Assembly: GCA_011009095.1 (NCBI GenBank)
Contig: VTPC01091254.1
Coordinates: 143,458 to 207,457 of the forward strand
DNA length: 64,000 bases
Direction of reading: 5' to 3'
DNA from: Ignelater luminosus
Taxonomy: Eukaryota > Arthropoda > Insecta > Coleoptera > Elateridae
Both the position numbers and the translations under genes were made by a program. Shown piece after piece: positions 10,806 through 24,390 of the stretch (within the stretch, counting starts at the first letter, position 1; the number at the start of each line of letters is the position of its first letter). The notes beneath the pieces were generated by a model. It saw nothing but the letters and a program-made list of their open reading frames with translations. It did not search any database and was not told the origin of the DNA.

Positions 10806-13356
10806 TATGTGTGCATGTGCAGGTTTTACATAAATAATGTCGCAGCACAGTTAATCAAATTTACAAAATTACACAAAATAAATATTTTAAGAAGCCGAAA
10901 GACAATTTTGTATAATTAATACAAAATTGGATTTTGAACATTTCGTTTAATTTAAAAACGCACAGTGGCATTACTTGTACAAAAAGCTGTACAACTCAAT
11001 TCAGCTGTACATTCTACATAATATGTAGGTATGAAGTGGGTATTACTAATATAGAGAAGCTTGAGACTAGTTTCTTATATTAAAGATTTACTGAAAATAG
11101 GTTTGTATAAAAATGATGATAGAAAATATTCCGAATATTCTGCTTCTATTTATAAGCTTAGTTTAGTTCTGTGCTTTTAAGCGCGAACTATAAAAATAGT
11201 TCCAGTTGTTGTGAATGTTTCATGCTTCTAAAAACAACTTAATCTTTCCGATTGATTAAATAAAATATACCTAATACTTGTAGAAAATGTAGGATAAATA
11301 AGAAAACTTGGTAAAAAAACTAGTATTGGGCTAAGTTCTTCGTTTTGTTTATCTTTTTTTTTGTAACTAAAGCTTCTCATTGAAGCTATTGTGTAGATTA
11401 TAATTGTCTTTACCTTATCATCACTTGAAAGTAAAGTAGAAGGTACATACTTACTATTTATTAGAAACAGATTAACTAGTAAAAGTCAAATTCTTGAATT
11501 AGTTTATACAATTTTGCACTTTTCTATTTATTTGTGCTATGTACTTTATGAATTATGACCCTGAAATAACTTTACCGCTTTCTTAAATTTTTTGCCTTGG
11601 TAATTCTTCTCATGTATAATTTACAACAGTCGTTTCTCATATCTCAAGATGTGGAATCTCATCAGCTGAATAGTGGAGTATATCTCGATCTTATTTTTTG
11701 GTTAATGAAGTCCAAAAGTTCGCTAATACATACATTTCTTGCTGCTTTGATGGGCGTACTAAGCTTTCTTTACTTTTTAATCAGATATTTTGAAGCAAAT
11801 TCGCATATAATAAATTATAAGTTTTAGTGTACTTCGATTAAAACAGTAGTACAGTTCGAAAAGCTTATTACCTTGGCCAATTACTACGATTCCTCATTTT
11901 TTGTTCCGCTACTGAATTTGAAATGTGTAGTCCAATCGAGTTTCTAATTTAAATATTTCAAGACACAATTTAATCTAGTCTTTCTTTTGGACTTGTCATA
12001 ATGTTTTACTAATGATATTGAACATGAGCCTCTTGGCCTTAATCTCACTTAGACTTATGTTGAAAATTAGACAGGACTAAAAATAATTTCGAGTATATGT
12101 TTTCGAATCTTACGAAAAACTGACAAAAGTTGAAAAATGAAACTTTTTAAAAGTATCTACTCCTCTTGAAGTACCACCAACAGAGTTAAATAGATCACAT
12201 AGGATGAAGAGGATCACAGATGAAATTGTTTGATTTTGACAGTAGGCAACATTAAAAAGCATAGGTTCATTCATATCTTCATGCTTATAAGCTCAACTCA
12301 CGGATAAGGTAGAATCAGCAAACCATTAACTTAAGAAGATTGTAGAATTTCTCAAGACAAAGTAGTAAATCATTGGGATTTTTGACTTGAATCCTCTTAA
12401 GACTGGGCGCGATTTTGTTAGTAGGGGCGAAGCAGATCGTAACTACATAATATATATACAGTGATCACCAAAAAGTTTGTACTAAATGGAAAAATTCCAT
12501 GCACACTTTTGCTAATCTTTGTCTAAACAAAATTGGAATCTTTACAAGTGTAACATCGAAATACTGAAAATTATGACAAAACATCTAACGTTGAAAGCAG
12601 AACAAATTTTTTTATAATTTTGAGAATTAAAGATTCTTAAGTGCAAAAACACAGTGAAGTAGTTTATCTCGCCGCGCCGCTCGCCGTACACCTTGCCACA
12701 CGGCGATGAGGAAAAAACTCTATTGAAACTCTTATGTGAAACAACATACTGGAGTTGTTCACGTCGCCGTGCTCCTCGCCTTTCTTCAGCAAACAAAATA
12801 ATTTGATTTTCTCCAGGCAGCTGCCTGAAAGTAGCTCCGCAATTGGTTCTCTCATCAGGGTCACACTGCACTCCCTTCCCCAGTCATGTTATAGTCTAAG
12901 ACAGAATTATACCATTTCAAATAATTCTTGGAAATACTTTTTGTTTACATCGATACTTTTGAGAATATCGACGATTCTTAATTTTAGTCATTTCAAAAGA
13001 AGCGCTTAGTAGCTTGATATATTTTGAAGTTGATTTTTAGACATGCACTTAGGAAAGAATCTAAAATAGGAATTTTTTCTATTTTATCTTCTGATTTAGA
13101 TGAAACTTGGTAGTAAGTAACTCAGATGGCAGGAGATAATCTCCCGATTAGACTCCCAGAAACGACTGGTACTTGATTAGTCAACCCTAATAAAGTTTAA
13201 AAATATTTACAATTTAATATACAGAGTGTTGCATATATTTAACGTTCATTAGCATTTCGTTCCAAGTTTTTCAAATCATTCTATAATTTTATAACTAGAT
13301 CGACCTATATACTTTGATATTTTCTTGCTCCTGGCTTGTTGCTCATTACAATCATA
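10806..13356. other. Non-coding stretch with the start of the duplicated upstream block
   Basis: About 11,100-11,320 matches 31,700-31,915 (both contain GTTTCATGCTTCTAAAAA followed by AACTTAATC and TTTCGATTGA-like sequence). A hydrophobic plus-strand frame at 11,597-11,827 is not supported as a gene. At 12,455-12,480 there is a TACAGTGATCACCAAAAA stretch resembling a transposon end without a partner. A GC-rich island sits at 12,660-12,870 (listed separately). Confidence 0.4.
12660..12870. other. GC-rich, CpG-containing island in an AT-rich context
   Basis: The segment holds CGCCGCGCCGCTCGCCG and further CpG-rich pieces (TCACGTCGCCGTGCTCC). Two overlapping minus-strand frames stay open across it (12,871-12,542 and 12,864-12,664) but show no family I recognise. 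It could be a remnant of transferred or transposon DNA, or an unrecognised exon. Confidence 0.3.
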
Positions 13357-13540
13357 CAGGGTCTTTAAAAAGTATGGAAACAAGCTACCCCCGCAGAAAC
13401 GGTAAGTAATAGACAAATGAAATTTGGAGAACATAAAGTAAGTATTTTTTGCCATGCTTTGCGAAGGTGATTAAAAACAAATTTTTAATTGGTTTTTGGT
13501 GCGGCCGCCATACTGAATTTTTTTTAAATAGAACACCCTG
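13357..13540. mobile_element. Short TA-flanked MITE (184 bp)
   Basis: The left end CAGGGTCTTTAAAAAGTATGG and the right end (reverse complement CAGGGTGTTCTATTTAAAAA, then CAGTATGG) form imperfect terminal inverted repeats. TA lies directly outside both ends (13355-13356 and 13541-13542). Just downstream, 13,659-13,685 repeats the inner phrase TTAAAAAGTATGGAAACA, probably a broken copy of the same family. Confidence 0.55.
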
Positions 13541-16500
13541 TATATGACCCCATATTTGGATAGGGACTTTCAAGACAAATTCAATGATATAAGGGTTGCT
13601 ATACCTATCTTAAAAGGTTTTGGAGATAAGCGCTATTCTTTTGTCAGGGGTTTCACCATTAAAAAGTATGGAAACACGCTGCTCCTGCTTGATTACAAAG
13701 TTTCTGTAAACTTTTTGACTTGTTTGCAGTCTTCTGATTCCCATAATTACTAGGTCCTCCGCTTTACTTGGACACTATCAGCTGAGTGCTTACTACTTAA
13801 CAAGTTTTATCCAAATCAGAGCGTATATGTTTGATAGTTACTTGTAAGTCTAGACAGAAACAAAATTAAATGAAAAACGGAGAATGCCCCCAGAAACTCT
13901 TGAGACTGCTGGAATCAATTCAGAAAAATATGTGAAGACAAGTTTCAAGACTTCTGCTGTGTTTCTTTATAACCTGGAAGAGATTTTTTTGTAAACTCTC
14001 AAACTATAAAGATGACAGAAAAAAAGGCGACAGGGGAGAAACCTAGATCCATTTAAGTGATTTCGGGAAGATCAAGATATTGACAGAAAACTAAAACGAA
14101 GAAAAAATTATTGTATCTGGCAAAGGTTTTTCTAAGGTTGTTTACCATTTGGGAACTCTTAACTAACAGATTGACGAAATTTATAATTTCAAGTGTTTCA
14201 CTTGACATGGTCTTTTACTACATTAAAGATGATTCTAAATTGATTTTACACGATTATCTACGTCTGTAGTACAAAACAAAAATGGTATTTTACCCTTTTT
14301 AATTTCCAAGACCATAAATAATTTTCTAAAGAGCTATCTGAATGTTCGTGAACTTTAGAAGTCATGACTATCTTCAAAACGGTAGGTATAACAATTTATA
14401 CATTTTAGAATTTATAGTTATTAGTTTTTATGAACAAGTGAGTAAGAATTTAACAGAAACTGAGTAAATAATTTTCTGTAGGAAAACAGATTTTCTTGTG
14501 AAGTAAAAGATACAAATAAGTTGTGAGGTCAAAGGTCGTTAGGCAGAAAACTCCTTTTTGGCATACAAATGACCATTTCTAGACAAAAATATAAGCAAGA
14601 TAAAAGCAAATATGTAGGAAATTCTTAATTTATCTACAAAACGGTTTTCAAACCTGTGTACATCGAAGCATACGAGAATTTCTAGTCCATTTGTATCATG
14701 GTTAAATGACATATTTTATTGAGATTAAAAGCTATAAAATTTTGCAGCGAATTATAATATTAAAAATTATGATAATTAATTGATAATCATTTTACCAATT
14801 ATTTGTTTGTTTACTTATTGTTTAATAACATAAATAAGATATAATTCCTTTTAACAAAATAAGAAACTTCCACTAATGTAATGTAATTTTCTATAACTGA
14901 TGAAATGTATTTTTCTAAGTAAAATAATCAATTGTAATTTTCTAGTAAACATTAATAATCTTCTATTTCATATAAATAGCAGCAGAAATATATTTTGTTA
15001 GAGTAATTGTCATCTAGATTTCAATGTATTTGGTAGTTCTGAAATAAAGTTTTTAAAAAGTCTTGAGTAAAAGTTATTAACATTTCTAGCGTAAAATTAA
15101 TTAAATGCTAATTGGAAATCTTCGATTTGATGAATACAAAACGCATTTAATAATACTGTTCAGTTTAAATGAACTAAAAATCAACTGATCTTAATAGTAC
15201 CTACCATATTTTTTAAGCACTGAACAATGTAACAATTTAAGAAATAGTTATTATGTACATGCCAACTACTTCACCACACACTAAGCTATTCTTCAAGTTA
15301 GCGGTTAAGACTGACGAAAGCAGTGCACTTTTTATAAAAAGTCAATTATTACTTTCCCTACATCTGATATCCCTAGTATTAATATCAACACTTCCAAAAT
15401 GAATGTAATAAAACCGTTACACAGAAAGTAACAAATAAACGAATTTTGTAATTTTCTTTTTGAATCATAATTAAGCAGAGAATACAAAGCAATCACTGCT
15501 ACATTACAATTAATTTATACTAAAAAAAAGAGTGTGAAATGCTTGAGTGAATTTTCGCTATTTATTTTTGTAAATTTAAAATTTAATTGTTAATTATATA
15601 ATTAAAACATAACATTTGCACATTTCCCTTACATTTTTAATGTTATGTTTGATGGTGTTGTTGGTTTAATTTTATTCATTCAAGTAATGTACAAGAAGTA
15701 GACCATGTTATGGCCAAGGAAATACAGTTTGATTAATTTAAGCATCTCTTGCGGAAATAAAGATATTTCTTAAGATTTGGAAAGAATGTTTATTAACTAC
15801 GAGTTTTAAAAAGTATGGCTTTAAGAATCAGATACGATTACAAAAATCAAAACAGTATCAACTTACAGTGCTTAGAAGGAATAAAAAAAAAATAGACACG
15901 TAAATCCATTCCAAGTTGTACCGTACGCTTCAGGCAATGATTAATACGGTCAATTGGTTTTACAAGTGGTTGTAAATTTAAAATTTCACTACCACAACAA
16001 CCAACTGTTATGGTCCGTACTTATACTTTTTGAATAGGTTTGAAAGGAAACTACATAAGATGTGATTAAAAAGATCATTCACAGAGAAGTGTTTTTTTTT
16101 ACCTAATTATCGTATATTTACTTACAATTTATTTCTGATGATTATCTATAAATTATCTTGGTATTTCTATAGAAACATATTTTTTTTTTATTTACATTTA
16201 AAAAATATATTTTATAAACAAGATTTTCTTATAATATTTAGTTTCACAAAATATAATAAAAAGGAATTTCGTTTATATACATATACAAACGTAATTATTT
16301 GCCTTTAATTTATTCCATAGAAAATATTGAAGAATCTTTCTTATAAACTTTGTGTGCAATATTGCTTTTTTGCAGGTATAGGATTAGTTTATTGTACAGT
16401 TCTCACAGTCTGCGTTCTTTTATATGACAATATTTAGGGCTTTGCCGATGAATTAGCATCGGAACTTTACATTACATTATCTCATTTAATAAAGATCAGT

Positions 16501-19500
16501 ACTAACAAATTTAGAAAATCAAATAATACAAATAAAACATGCTTTATTTGTGATGCACAATGTTACAAAAATACGTATACTTCTAGTACACTCCTGGAAA
16601 ATTCTGTGTAGCAAATGTTCCTACAACCACTTTGAAGGGATTACAGGGGTTTTACAATAGGATTTAAAAGAGTATTTGTTGCCACTTAAGGGTCTGTACG
16701 AATTTAAATTTTTTTTATACTATACTATTGATTCCAGCATTCTTATTATTTTATAATGAAATCATGAATTACATTTATCAATAAAATATTAATATAAACT
16801 TCACTGGCTGACTAAAGTGCTATTAATAAAAAGAACTTAAACGCATAACATAGATTGAATAATCCGCATTATCATTGTGTCACGCAATTTTATGTGTATC
16901 ACTGCGGCCATTAACATTACTTCCGAAAATAATTTAAATAGGAAGTGCGAAAGCTTTCTCTCGCAAGATCCGCCTGTTTTTTATCTTTTTGTTTTTCTTT
17001 AAAGAAGTAGGCATGCATAAATATTTTGTCAACTTTGCGCATTAGCCGATTACTTTAATTTTGATTTTTTTTAAGGTTTATGCTCAAACAGCGTGAAAGT
17101 TTGAATTAAAGTGAATGTCACTTGAAAAAATGAATTAATTAAATTAACCCAGACAAAGCGTAATTATTGCATTTTTAATTATTTCACTGTAGGTCAAGAT
17201 TGAATCATTAATTTTTGTTGATGACTATTATTTCACATTGTTTTCAAAAAAAAATGCAATAGTTAGGAAGTACAGATTAAAATATTATTTTTGGAGAAAG
17301 TGATGAATTTGAACATACCTCAAAAAGAAATTTACGAAAAAACTGTTGATCTTATAAAAAAAAGTATACATACTTAACTACTAATTAGAAGTGTGTTCTT
17401 ATTCATGCATGCAATTTAGCAGGAAGTTAAAAAAATAAACCAACTGAGTAATTTGATCGAGTGATAGTAATTCCATTAAAAAATTCTTTTAAGACATTTT
17501 AAAAAAAGGAAATATCCCGAACTAGTCAGCTGGCTACCTTTTGTGAATGGTACAAAAAGAGAAAAATCATAATTTACAGAAAAAATGTATGTTATGCCAG
17601 TCTTAAACTCGTCCACTTATCATATTTGCTTAACTAAACATTTAACATGCGCTACTGCACTTTCCAAAGATAGTTATATCTGTTTCAAAATTGTGTGATA
17701 ATCTGATGAATAGTATGCATTCTTAATAATCGCATGTAACTGCTGGATTCGTAAAATAAATTGATCAAGCATCCTTATTAATAAACAGTCCTATATGTAA
17801 GCAAGTGCTATTGTAGAAACTAAAACAATACAATACTAACATGATATAAACACTTTTAATAGTGTTGTATTGATGTTCGTTTTAACATTGGTTTTTCTTT
17901 TTTCTTCTGAACTCAAATCGAAGCAGGTGTAGAAATTTAAACGACAGCTCACGGCAACAATTCCAACAGTGCGTTTGTTTTCTGAACTGAGACCGAGGTT
18001 CTAACCTCTACAACTCATCGTTATGGTAACGTACTTGACATGTTATCGGATTTCTGGAATTTGATTTCTAAGTTGCATATTATAGACGTAAAGGGAGAGA
18101 TGTTAATGATAATAAGACAGGTATATAAATGAATTGGATGGTATTAGATAGAAAAATAGTATGAAGAGACTAGGAAGAGAGGGGGGAATAGTGGAAAACG
18201 AATGACAAGGAAAGAGTGAGAAAAGGAATAGTGAACACTTGCTATGTCGAAATTCTTTCCTAGCTGTTTTTGAAAGTGTAACAGCAAAACATTCGGAACG
18301 TCCCAGTTATTGGTTCGTGAACTTTGATTCTTGAACGTTTAAGATACAAATCAGCAGTCAAACAGAAAACATGTTTGTTAATGTCTTTTGAACTTGATAT
18401 GGTCCTTTGAACGCTATTGGTAGGTTTACCCATTTTCCTTGAAAACTTTTCGAAAATGCTGTTCATTTTTACTTGCCCGTATCTGATGCCAAAATAGTTC
18501 CATGTTCAATTCCTGACCTCCATTGCATGTTAAATATTAAAAGTCTCGATAGATTATCTTTTACAAACCTTGAAGGTTGAAGAATTGGTCATAACTTATA
18601 ATGTAAACATAGCTTGTGTGAAGAATTGCTTGACAAATGCCAAACTTTGTTAATATCGATTTCTCGACAAAAAATTACCTTTTCAAAAAAGGTTTTGCTT
18701 CCAGTTAAATTTTGATTAACTCTATACAAATTACTTTTTGTTATATAGGGTAACGAAGAACTAACTTTTTTGATGAGCGTCCTAGTAAAAAAAGTATCTT
18801 ATAGCAAACTACTCCGTTACGCCGTACGTCATGGCACACTTATGACGACTCCCCTGCTAATAAATCCCAAATACATTATTTGTTTTAATTCCTTATACTT
18901 ACCTATAAAGAAGCAATTTAAATCAAATTAAATATGTTGCCAAAATTAGTTATCCTGGTTTGCAACGGTAAAACGGAAAAAGGCCGAAGGGATCCCGATA
19001 CATTGGGCGGAGTCTGACGTCAGCAAAGTCTCAACAAACACAAATGGAAGGATTAGTTTCCTTACCATGACGCTTTATTATGATAGGGATATTCTGCCTT
19101 GTTTTTTTTACTGTTTTTTTAATGGAAATATGTAACGTATACAACTTATGTTTTATATTCCTCATGAATTTAAAGGTTAAGTGAATATCGTTTCTTCAAC
19201 CCATATGCATCAACATGGATTAAGTTGCCATTTAAAGTTATTTGAAATTAAATTTTGATCCCAAATCTCGACGACAACACCATATTTTAAATTTATGGTG
19301 CTAGCGCTTATGAATGTGTAATACGTTGAAAGGAGAACATCGAGAAGTGGGATAGACTGAGGACTAAGCTGACGTATGCAGTACTGATGGCTGGAGGCGA
19401 AATGCATCGACCATATTATGTGTTTCAATTGTTATTTCGTTGCACAGCTCAGATAACCTCAAAACTATAAATTTAACGTCGTTGCCAAATCTATTGCATA

Positions 19501-21459
19501 TTTGAAATATAAATATTTAAACAGTTAGGATGTCTTCTTGCAAATAAATTATTCATTCAACAATTTGATATTGTTAACTAACTTTGAGAAAACCGGGCCT
19601 ATAACTTACTAAACATGAAGACGTAAAAACTATTAAAGATGTCATTTTCATATTATATAAAACTGACAACATCGCGTTTGTAGGTGTTCTGCCATGAAAT
19701 CTAACCTGAAATTGTTTAAAAAGCCTAACCATACATGTAAGACCAGTTTAAACTGAAAAACTAATGTTCACACTGCGAAATTGGGTGGATCTTCATGGCC
19801 AACCGTCATGCAAAAACCCGTGAACGCATAATAAGTGTATTCTCTACTATCCCTGGAATGAGCTGGCCGTACAAGCGTCAGCAAAGGTTGATGGTAGTAG
19901 ACCACAGTCTTCCATAACAAGAGATGGTATGTATTCCATCACGGTCTTTAGAATAACATAATATTTCGTATTTGCCAACTGTTTAAGAATGCTGTTATTC
20001 TGACATCATAGTCGTAGGAAAACAGAACTTCTTTTCATAGCACATAAGTTATTATTACAAGGGACGATTGCACAAGATTTTAAAATTACTTACCTTCGCT
20101 TATAATACCACTAACTTTTAGCAACCTTTATTTTTCTAGCAAATGCATTCCTTCGTAACAAAAGTGTTACAACTGATGAATAAAAATTAAGGAACAGTTT
20201 GCTTTAGATTCTAGATATTATTTTAAATTAGGTAATGGAATATTTGTAAACTATAGTAGTTTCTATTCTTTGAGAGTCTTCTGTTTTCTAGTTAATAAAA
20301 TAAACGGGTGTTCAAAAGTTTTAGTTTCAACTCTAACCTGAAGATGAAACTGTGAAACTGGTCCTTGAAAACTAAAATACTTTGTCAAATCCGGAATTTT
20401 GACTTTGTAAACTGGTATTGAAATTGAAAGTTTTGATATGTCAAAAATTGACGCCGACTTTAACATAATTCATGAAAGATTAATTAATTAATTACAAATT
20501 TCCAAATTTTTATAGGACGTGTCAAAAGTCAGTTTTAGTTTTCAAGGTCGCGACTGCAAGCAACATAGTATCACAAAGTTCGAAATTCAGTTACTATTAC
20601 GTTATACACTATGATCAGCAATGCCAGTTAATCCTAACTAAATACGACATTTTGAGCGTACGTGTGAAAGTCTTCCTTTTTACATCAAGTCGCATTTGGG
20701 CCTTATTTTTTGTGATAGATGTGTCCAAAGGACATCCTTTTCTTACTAGAGACATCAGTAATATGATAACTAGTTAATATTTTTAGAATCAATCAACGAG
20801 TGAGAGTTTTTATAACAAATTTGTTTATTGGTACTAAAAAGAGTTTACAGAAATAACAATAAGTCTATTCAATATAACAAACTACTTCTAATAAATAACT
20901 ATTTTGCGAGCCATGGTGAGCTAGAGTTTCTTGTTGATATAAATTTGACAGATAAATGTCAGGGTGGAGTGAGACTTATGTATCCTAGCAAACATATATC
21001 TAATTACCTTGCCAGGGCAATAAAAGAATAACGTACTTCTCTCTTTTTCAATTTCTCATAATGTTGATTTCGTGTCTTAACTCTCCCTCGACATTTATCT
21101 GTCAAATTTATATTATCAAGGCACTCTTTAATTCGAATCAGATTATCAGGTGACCAATGTAATTTACAAAGATGAAAAATATCGTAAATAAACTCAAAAT
21201 TAATTAAAGTAAAATTTTAAGTTTAGTATTATGGATATCATTTTTCTTTGTGTAAAATCGTTCGCATGTTACATAACTACAATAAATGAAGATTAGTTTG
21301 TTTTTTTAAATTGCGGTACTGTGAATTCAGTATATTAGAAAACTTAACAAATAACAAGCAACAATATCAACAAGAAACATCACAATAAAACGGCTGTGTT
21401 CATACCCAGCTTACCGTTTAATTTCTCTCTTGGTGTTTTGAAGGCTATTTTAAGAATAC
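13541..21459. other. Long non-coding interval between the two GMC pairs (duplicated block, copy 1)
   Basis: No supported gene in nearly 8 kb. Pieces match the interval upstream of gene 4 in the same order: 14,460-14,530 with 39,540-39,612; 15,190-15,500 with 40,415-40,760; 16,880-17,240 with 46,600-47,010; 17,535-17,560 with 47,340-47,365; and 17,880-17,930 with 47,440-47,485. Shared phrases include TAAGCACTGAACAA, ATTCTTCAAGTTA, AATTAAGCAGAGAAT, AGTGAATGTCACTTGAAAAA and CTAGTCAGCTGG. It probably holds upstream or intronic sequence of genes 1 and 2. A 10-bp palindrome CTGACGTCAG lies at 19,014. Confidence 0.6.
20934..21121. repeat. Inverted repeat with ~45-bp arms
   Basis: The left arm (20,934-20,975) reads TTGATATAAATTTGACAGAT then AAATGTC. 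The right arm (about 21,075-21,118), reverse-complemented, reads TTGATAATATAAATTTGACA then GATAAATGTC. The spacer is about 100 bp. It may be a small MITE or a stem-loop; no target duplication was identified. Confidence 0.6.
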
Positions 21460-23399
21460 TTATTCTAAGACACCCCAGTCTTTTTTAATCATATCAGATC
21501 CGACTTCTCCAACCAAAATAGCAACTGCGTTAGTATGACCAGCTATTGTAACTGGTATAACGCTATTATCGATAACCCTTAAATTTTCAATACCATAAAC
21601 TTTCAATTCATGATTAACTACCGCCTTTTCATCGTGTTTTGGTCCCATTTTACATGTAGATGTTGGATGGAATGATGAAGCAGATAGAAACTGTAGAGCA
21701 CAGTACCAGTATTCGTCAGAATTAAATTCTAGATGTTCACACCCTATTATTGGTTTTGGAATTAACCGAGCGTCGTATTTCTTAAAGGCTTCAGTTTCCA
21801 CTAGCTTTTGAGCAAATCGTATCGCGTCAACCAAGGTGCTTATATCGCGATTTTCAGGATCGGTAAAGTAATTTCCATAGAATAAAGGATCATCATAAGG
21901 ATCGGCCGATTTTAATTTCATATAACCTACAGACTCTGGATGTAATAATATAGGTATCATAACGAAGCTAGGAATTCCCAGCAGTGGCTCGTACATTTTA
22001 TGATAATATTCGTCTGGTATTCCCAATACTCTTCTTGCAACTGCGCCGTTATCAGTAATTAGATTTTGAGTTACAAAGATAATTTCGTAATCTGGATTAT
22101 GTTTACCAGTTTCAGGGTTTGCCTGCTCGTGCTTAACTTTATTAAACGCTATTGCCTCATTACCTGAAATTGATGATAAAGGACCTTGTCCTGTTTTATA
22201 CCATCTTCTTAATTCGTGATAATTAAATAACTCTGGTAGAGGAGGTGAAGTGAAATTGTGAGAAAACAACAAGCCATAAAAGTCAACGTGGTCGTAAAGG
22301 GTTTTTCCAACAGGAAGGTCATACACTAATTTAATCCCGTGTTTCTCTAGCTCTTCCTCCGGTCCTACTCCAGATAACATCAACAGCTGTGGAGATTGTA
22401 ATGCACCAGCAGAAAGTATCACTTCTTTACGCGCTAATGCAGTAAACTTTCTATCATTCCTGTGATACTCTACTCCGTAAGCTTTTTTGGTGTGGGGATC
22501 TATTAAAACTTTAGTTACTCTAGCTCCTGTCAAGATGTCTAAATTCTCACGTTTTGAAGCAGGCTGCAGATAAGTAGTTGCTGTACTACCTCTACGACCA
22601 TATCTAGTTGTGACTTGAACGGGTGAAAAACCAATTTGATGAGGACCGTTATAGTCGGTCAGTGGATATCCAAGTTCTAATCCAGCTTGAATAAAGGCAT
22701 ATCCTAAATTGGTCGTGTAAGATTGTTCAACACTTAAATATCCTTTTGTGCCGTGATAGTGAGGATCAGAAACTGTCAGGTGTGCAGTTTCAGCTTTTAT
22801 AAAATAATGTAGAACTTCTTTGTAGGACCAACCTGGATTGCCTTGTTCGGCCCAACGGTCATAATCGTCTGGATTACCTCTTGTGTATACCATGTAGTTG
22901 ATACCACTAGATCCTCCCAATATTCTTCCTCTTGGCCAGGTACATCTGTGTTTTTCCATAGCCAAACAGAAATTCTTCTGCGGTTCAGTCGTGAATGCCC
23001 AATTATAGCCTGTAAACTGGAGTGCCATTGCAAGTGTTGGATGATCTGCTACATTGTTTGGAGGATATCCAGCTTCTAGTAGTAGAACTCTCCATTTTGA
23101 AATTTCTGATAAACGACTTGCTACAACACAACCTGCTGAACCACCTCCTACGACGATGAAATCGTATTCTTCATCTGAAAAAGAGTCGAACTTTAGTAGT
23201 GGAAAATGAGAGATAGTAAATATTACGTACCAGCGTTAGCAGAGACTTCAACTGGAGGATTAGGAGGTGGTAGCTCTTGTACTAATTTTAAAACATTTTG
23301 TAACTGCTTTAGATAATTGATTTCGGCTAAGCTCGTGTAATTGTGTGCAAGAATCGACACGACTGCAATGGTTACTGCACATAGTATGGTGACCCAACC
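21460..23399 (-). CDS. GMC oxidoreductase gene 3 (most divergent of the four-gene clade)
   Basis: FAD-dependent GMC oxidoreductase. Exons: 23399-23231 (169 bp) and 23174-21460, with a 56-bp GT-AG intron (23230-23175) at the conserved position. The product is about 627 residues from GWVTILCAVTIAVVSILA, a hydrophobic leader. The catalytic exon begins DEEYDFIVVGGGSAG, then GRILGGSSGINYMVY, SPQLLMLSGVG, HPTSTCKMG and HTNAVAILVGE. It differs from genes 1, 2 and 4: the FAD loop is GGGSAG, the active-site motif is HPTSTCKMG (Ser where Gly is usual), and a few residues are inserted near 22,110-22,140 (KHEQANPETGKHNPD). No in-frame start is visible before the catalytic exon apart from an internal Met, so the first exon lies upstream. 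The frame is intact and likely functional. Confidence 0.9.
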
Positions 23400-24390
23400 C
23401 TAAAAATAATTTGTATAAATAGAATGAACAAGTAAAGATTAATCTTAGGTTTTAAAGCTGTTTTGCAATTATTTATAATACAATAAAACTTATGAAGGGG
23501 TTTACTTCTAAAGTAAAAAGGCAACATAGTAAGAGAGAGGAATAATGTACTAAAGATAAGTCAAATCAAAGTAATAGAAGAAGCTTGGTGTGCCCCGTAT
23601 TGTGTTTATTTTGTGCAATATAGTATGTGTATCAACAAAATTAGTTTGTATAACTCTGTTAACTCTGCCAACAAGTTTTCTGTATAGCGTAAAGCGGTGG
23701 AAAAAAGGTTAAGAAGAGATGTAATTGTAATTTTCTGTTCATGCTATATGGAAATGAAGTTCGTATACAGATAACTCAAGGCGCAGGAGACAATGTTCCG
23801 AAGGCACTTTGTTTTAGAAAGGTTTCGCCATCGCAAAAAAGTCTGCTAAGCTTACTAGATATTCATACCAGAAGACCAATTTAATGGACAATGAATGAAG
23901 AAATGTTTCTAGAGTCAAGTGCCTTGGCAAACATTGTTTTTGTGCCCATTGCATGAATATAAAATCTTAATTAGACCCAATCCTAACTCTTTTCATTCCC
24001 ATTGGTAACCTAACTTAATAAATACGATTGCTAGATTTTACCTACTTAAACTCGAGGCAGTTATCATTAACTAAGTAGTTGGATGAATATCATTAAGCTT
24101 TTCATTTTCATTCTCTGGGGCCTTAGAGACGTTTCTGTTTTTGGTTTGAGCGAGTTTCTAGTATTGAAATGTAATGGTAACTATTTTCTAACTTAACCTA
24201 CTCTGTATCTTTCACAGTGGACGATATCCTAAAAATAATGGTTTAAATCTCTGAAGAAATCTCTAGAAATTATTGTTGATATACACAAGAAAATATTTGT
24301 TGACTTATGATACAATACTAACCTGCTTTCTGATCATTTAATCTCTTCAATGTTCAAGTGTAATACTTTTATGAATCAGAATCCTTTTTA
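23400..24390. other. Spacer upstream of GMC gene 3
   Basis: Starts with the intron or upstream flank of gene 3 (TTTTTAG acceptor). AT-rich with no coding region or RNA gene recognised. Confidence 0.35.

Noticed and set aside
11597..11827. 76-residue hydrophobic plus-strand frame
   Set aside because: No homologue recognised, no supporting splice or poly(A) context, and such frames arise by chance in AT-rich DNA.
16880..17010. Candidate first exon for GMC genes inside the conserved block (ATGGCCGCAGTGATACAC on the minus strand, with ATGACCGCAATGATACAC in the second copy)
   Set aside because: The reading frames diverge soon after the ATG and no shared GT donor in the required phase was found; kept only as part of the duplicated-block finding.
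22797..23079. Short open frames on both strands over the start of GMC gene 3
   Set aside because: They are antisense or out-of-frame shadows of the GMC catalytic exon.
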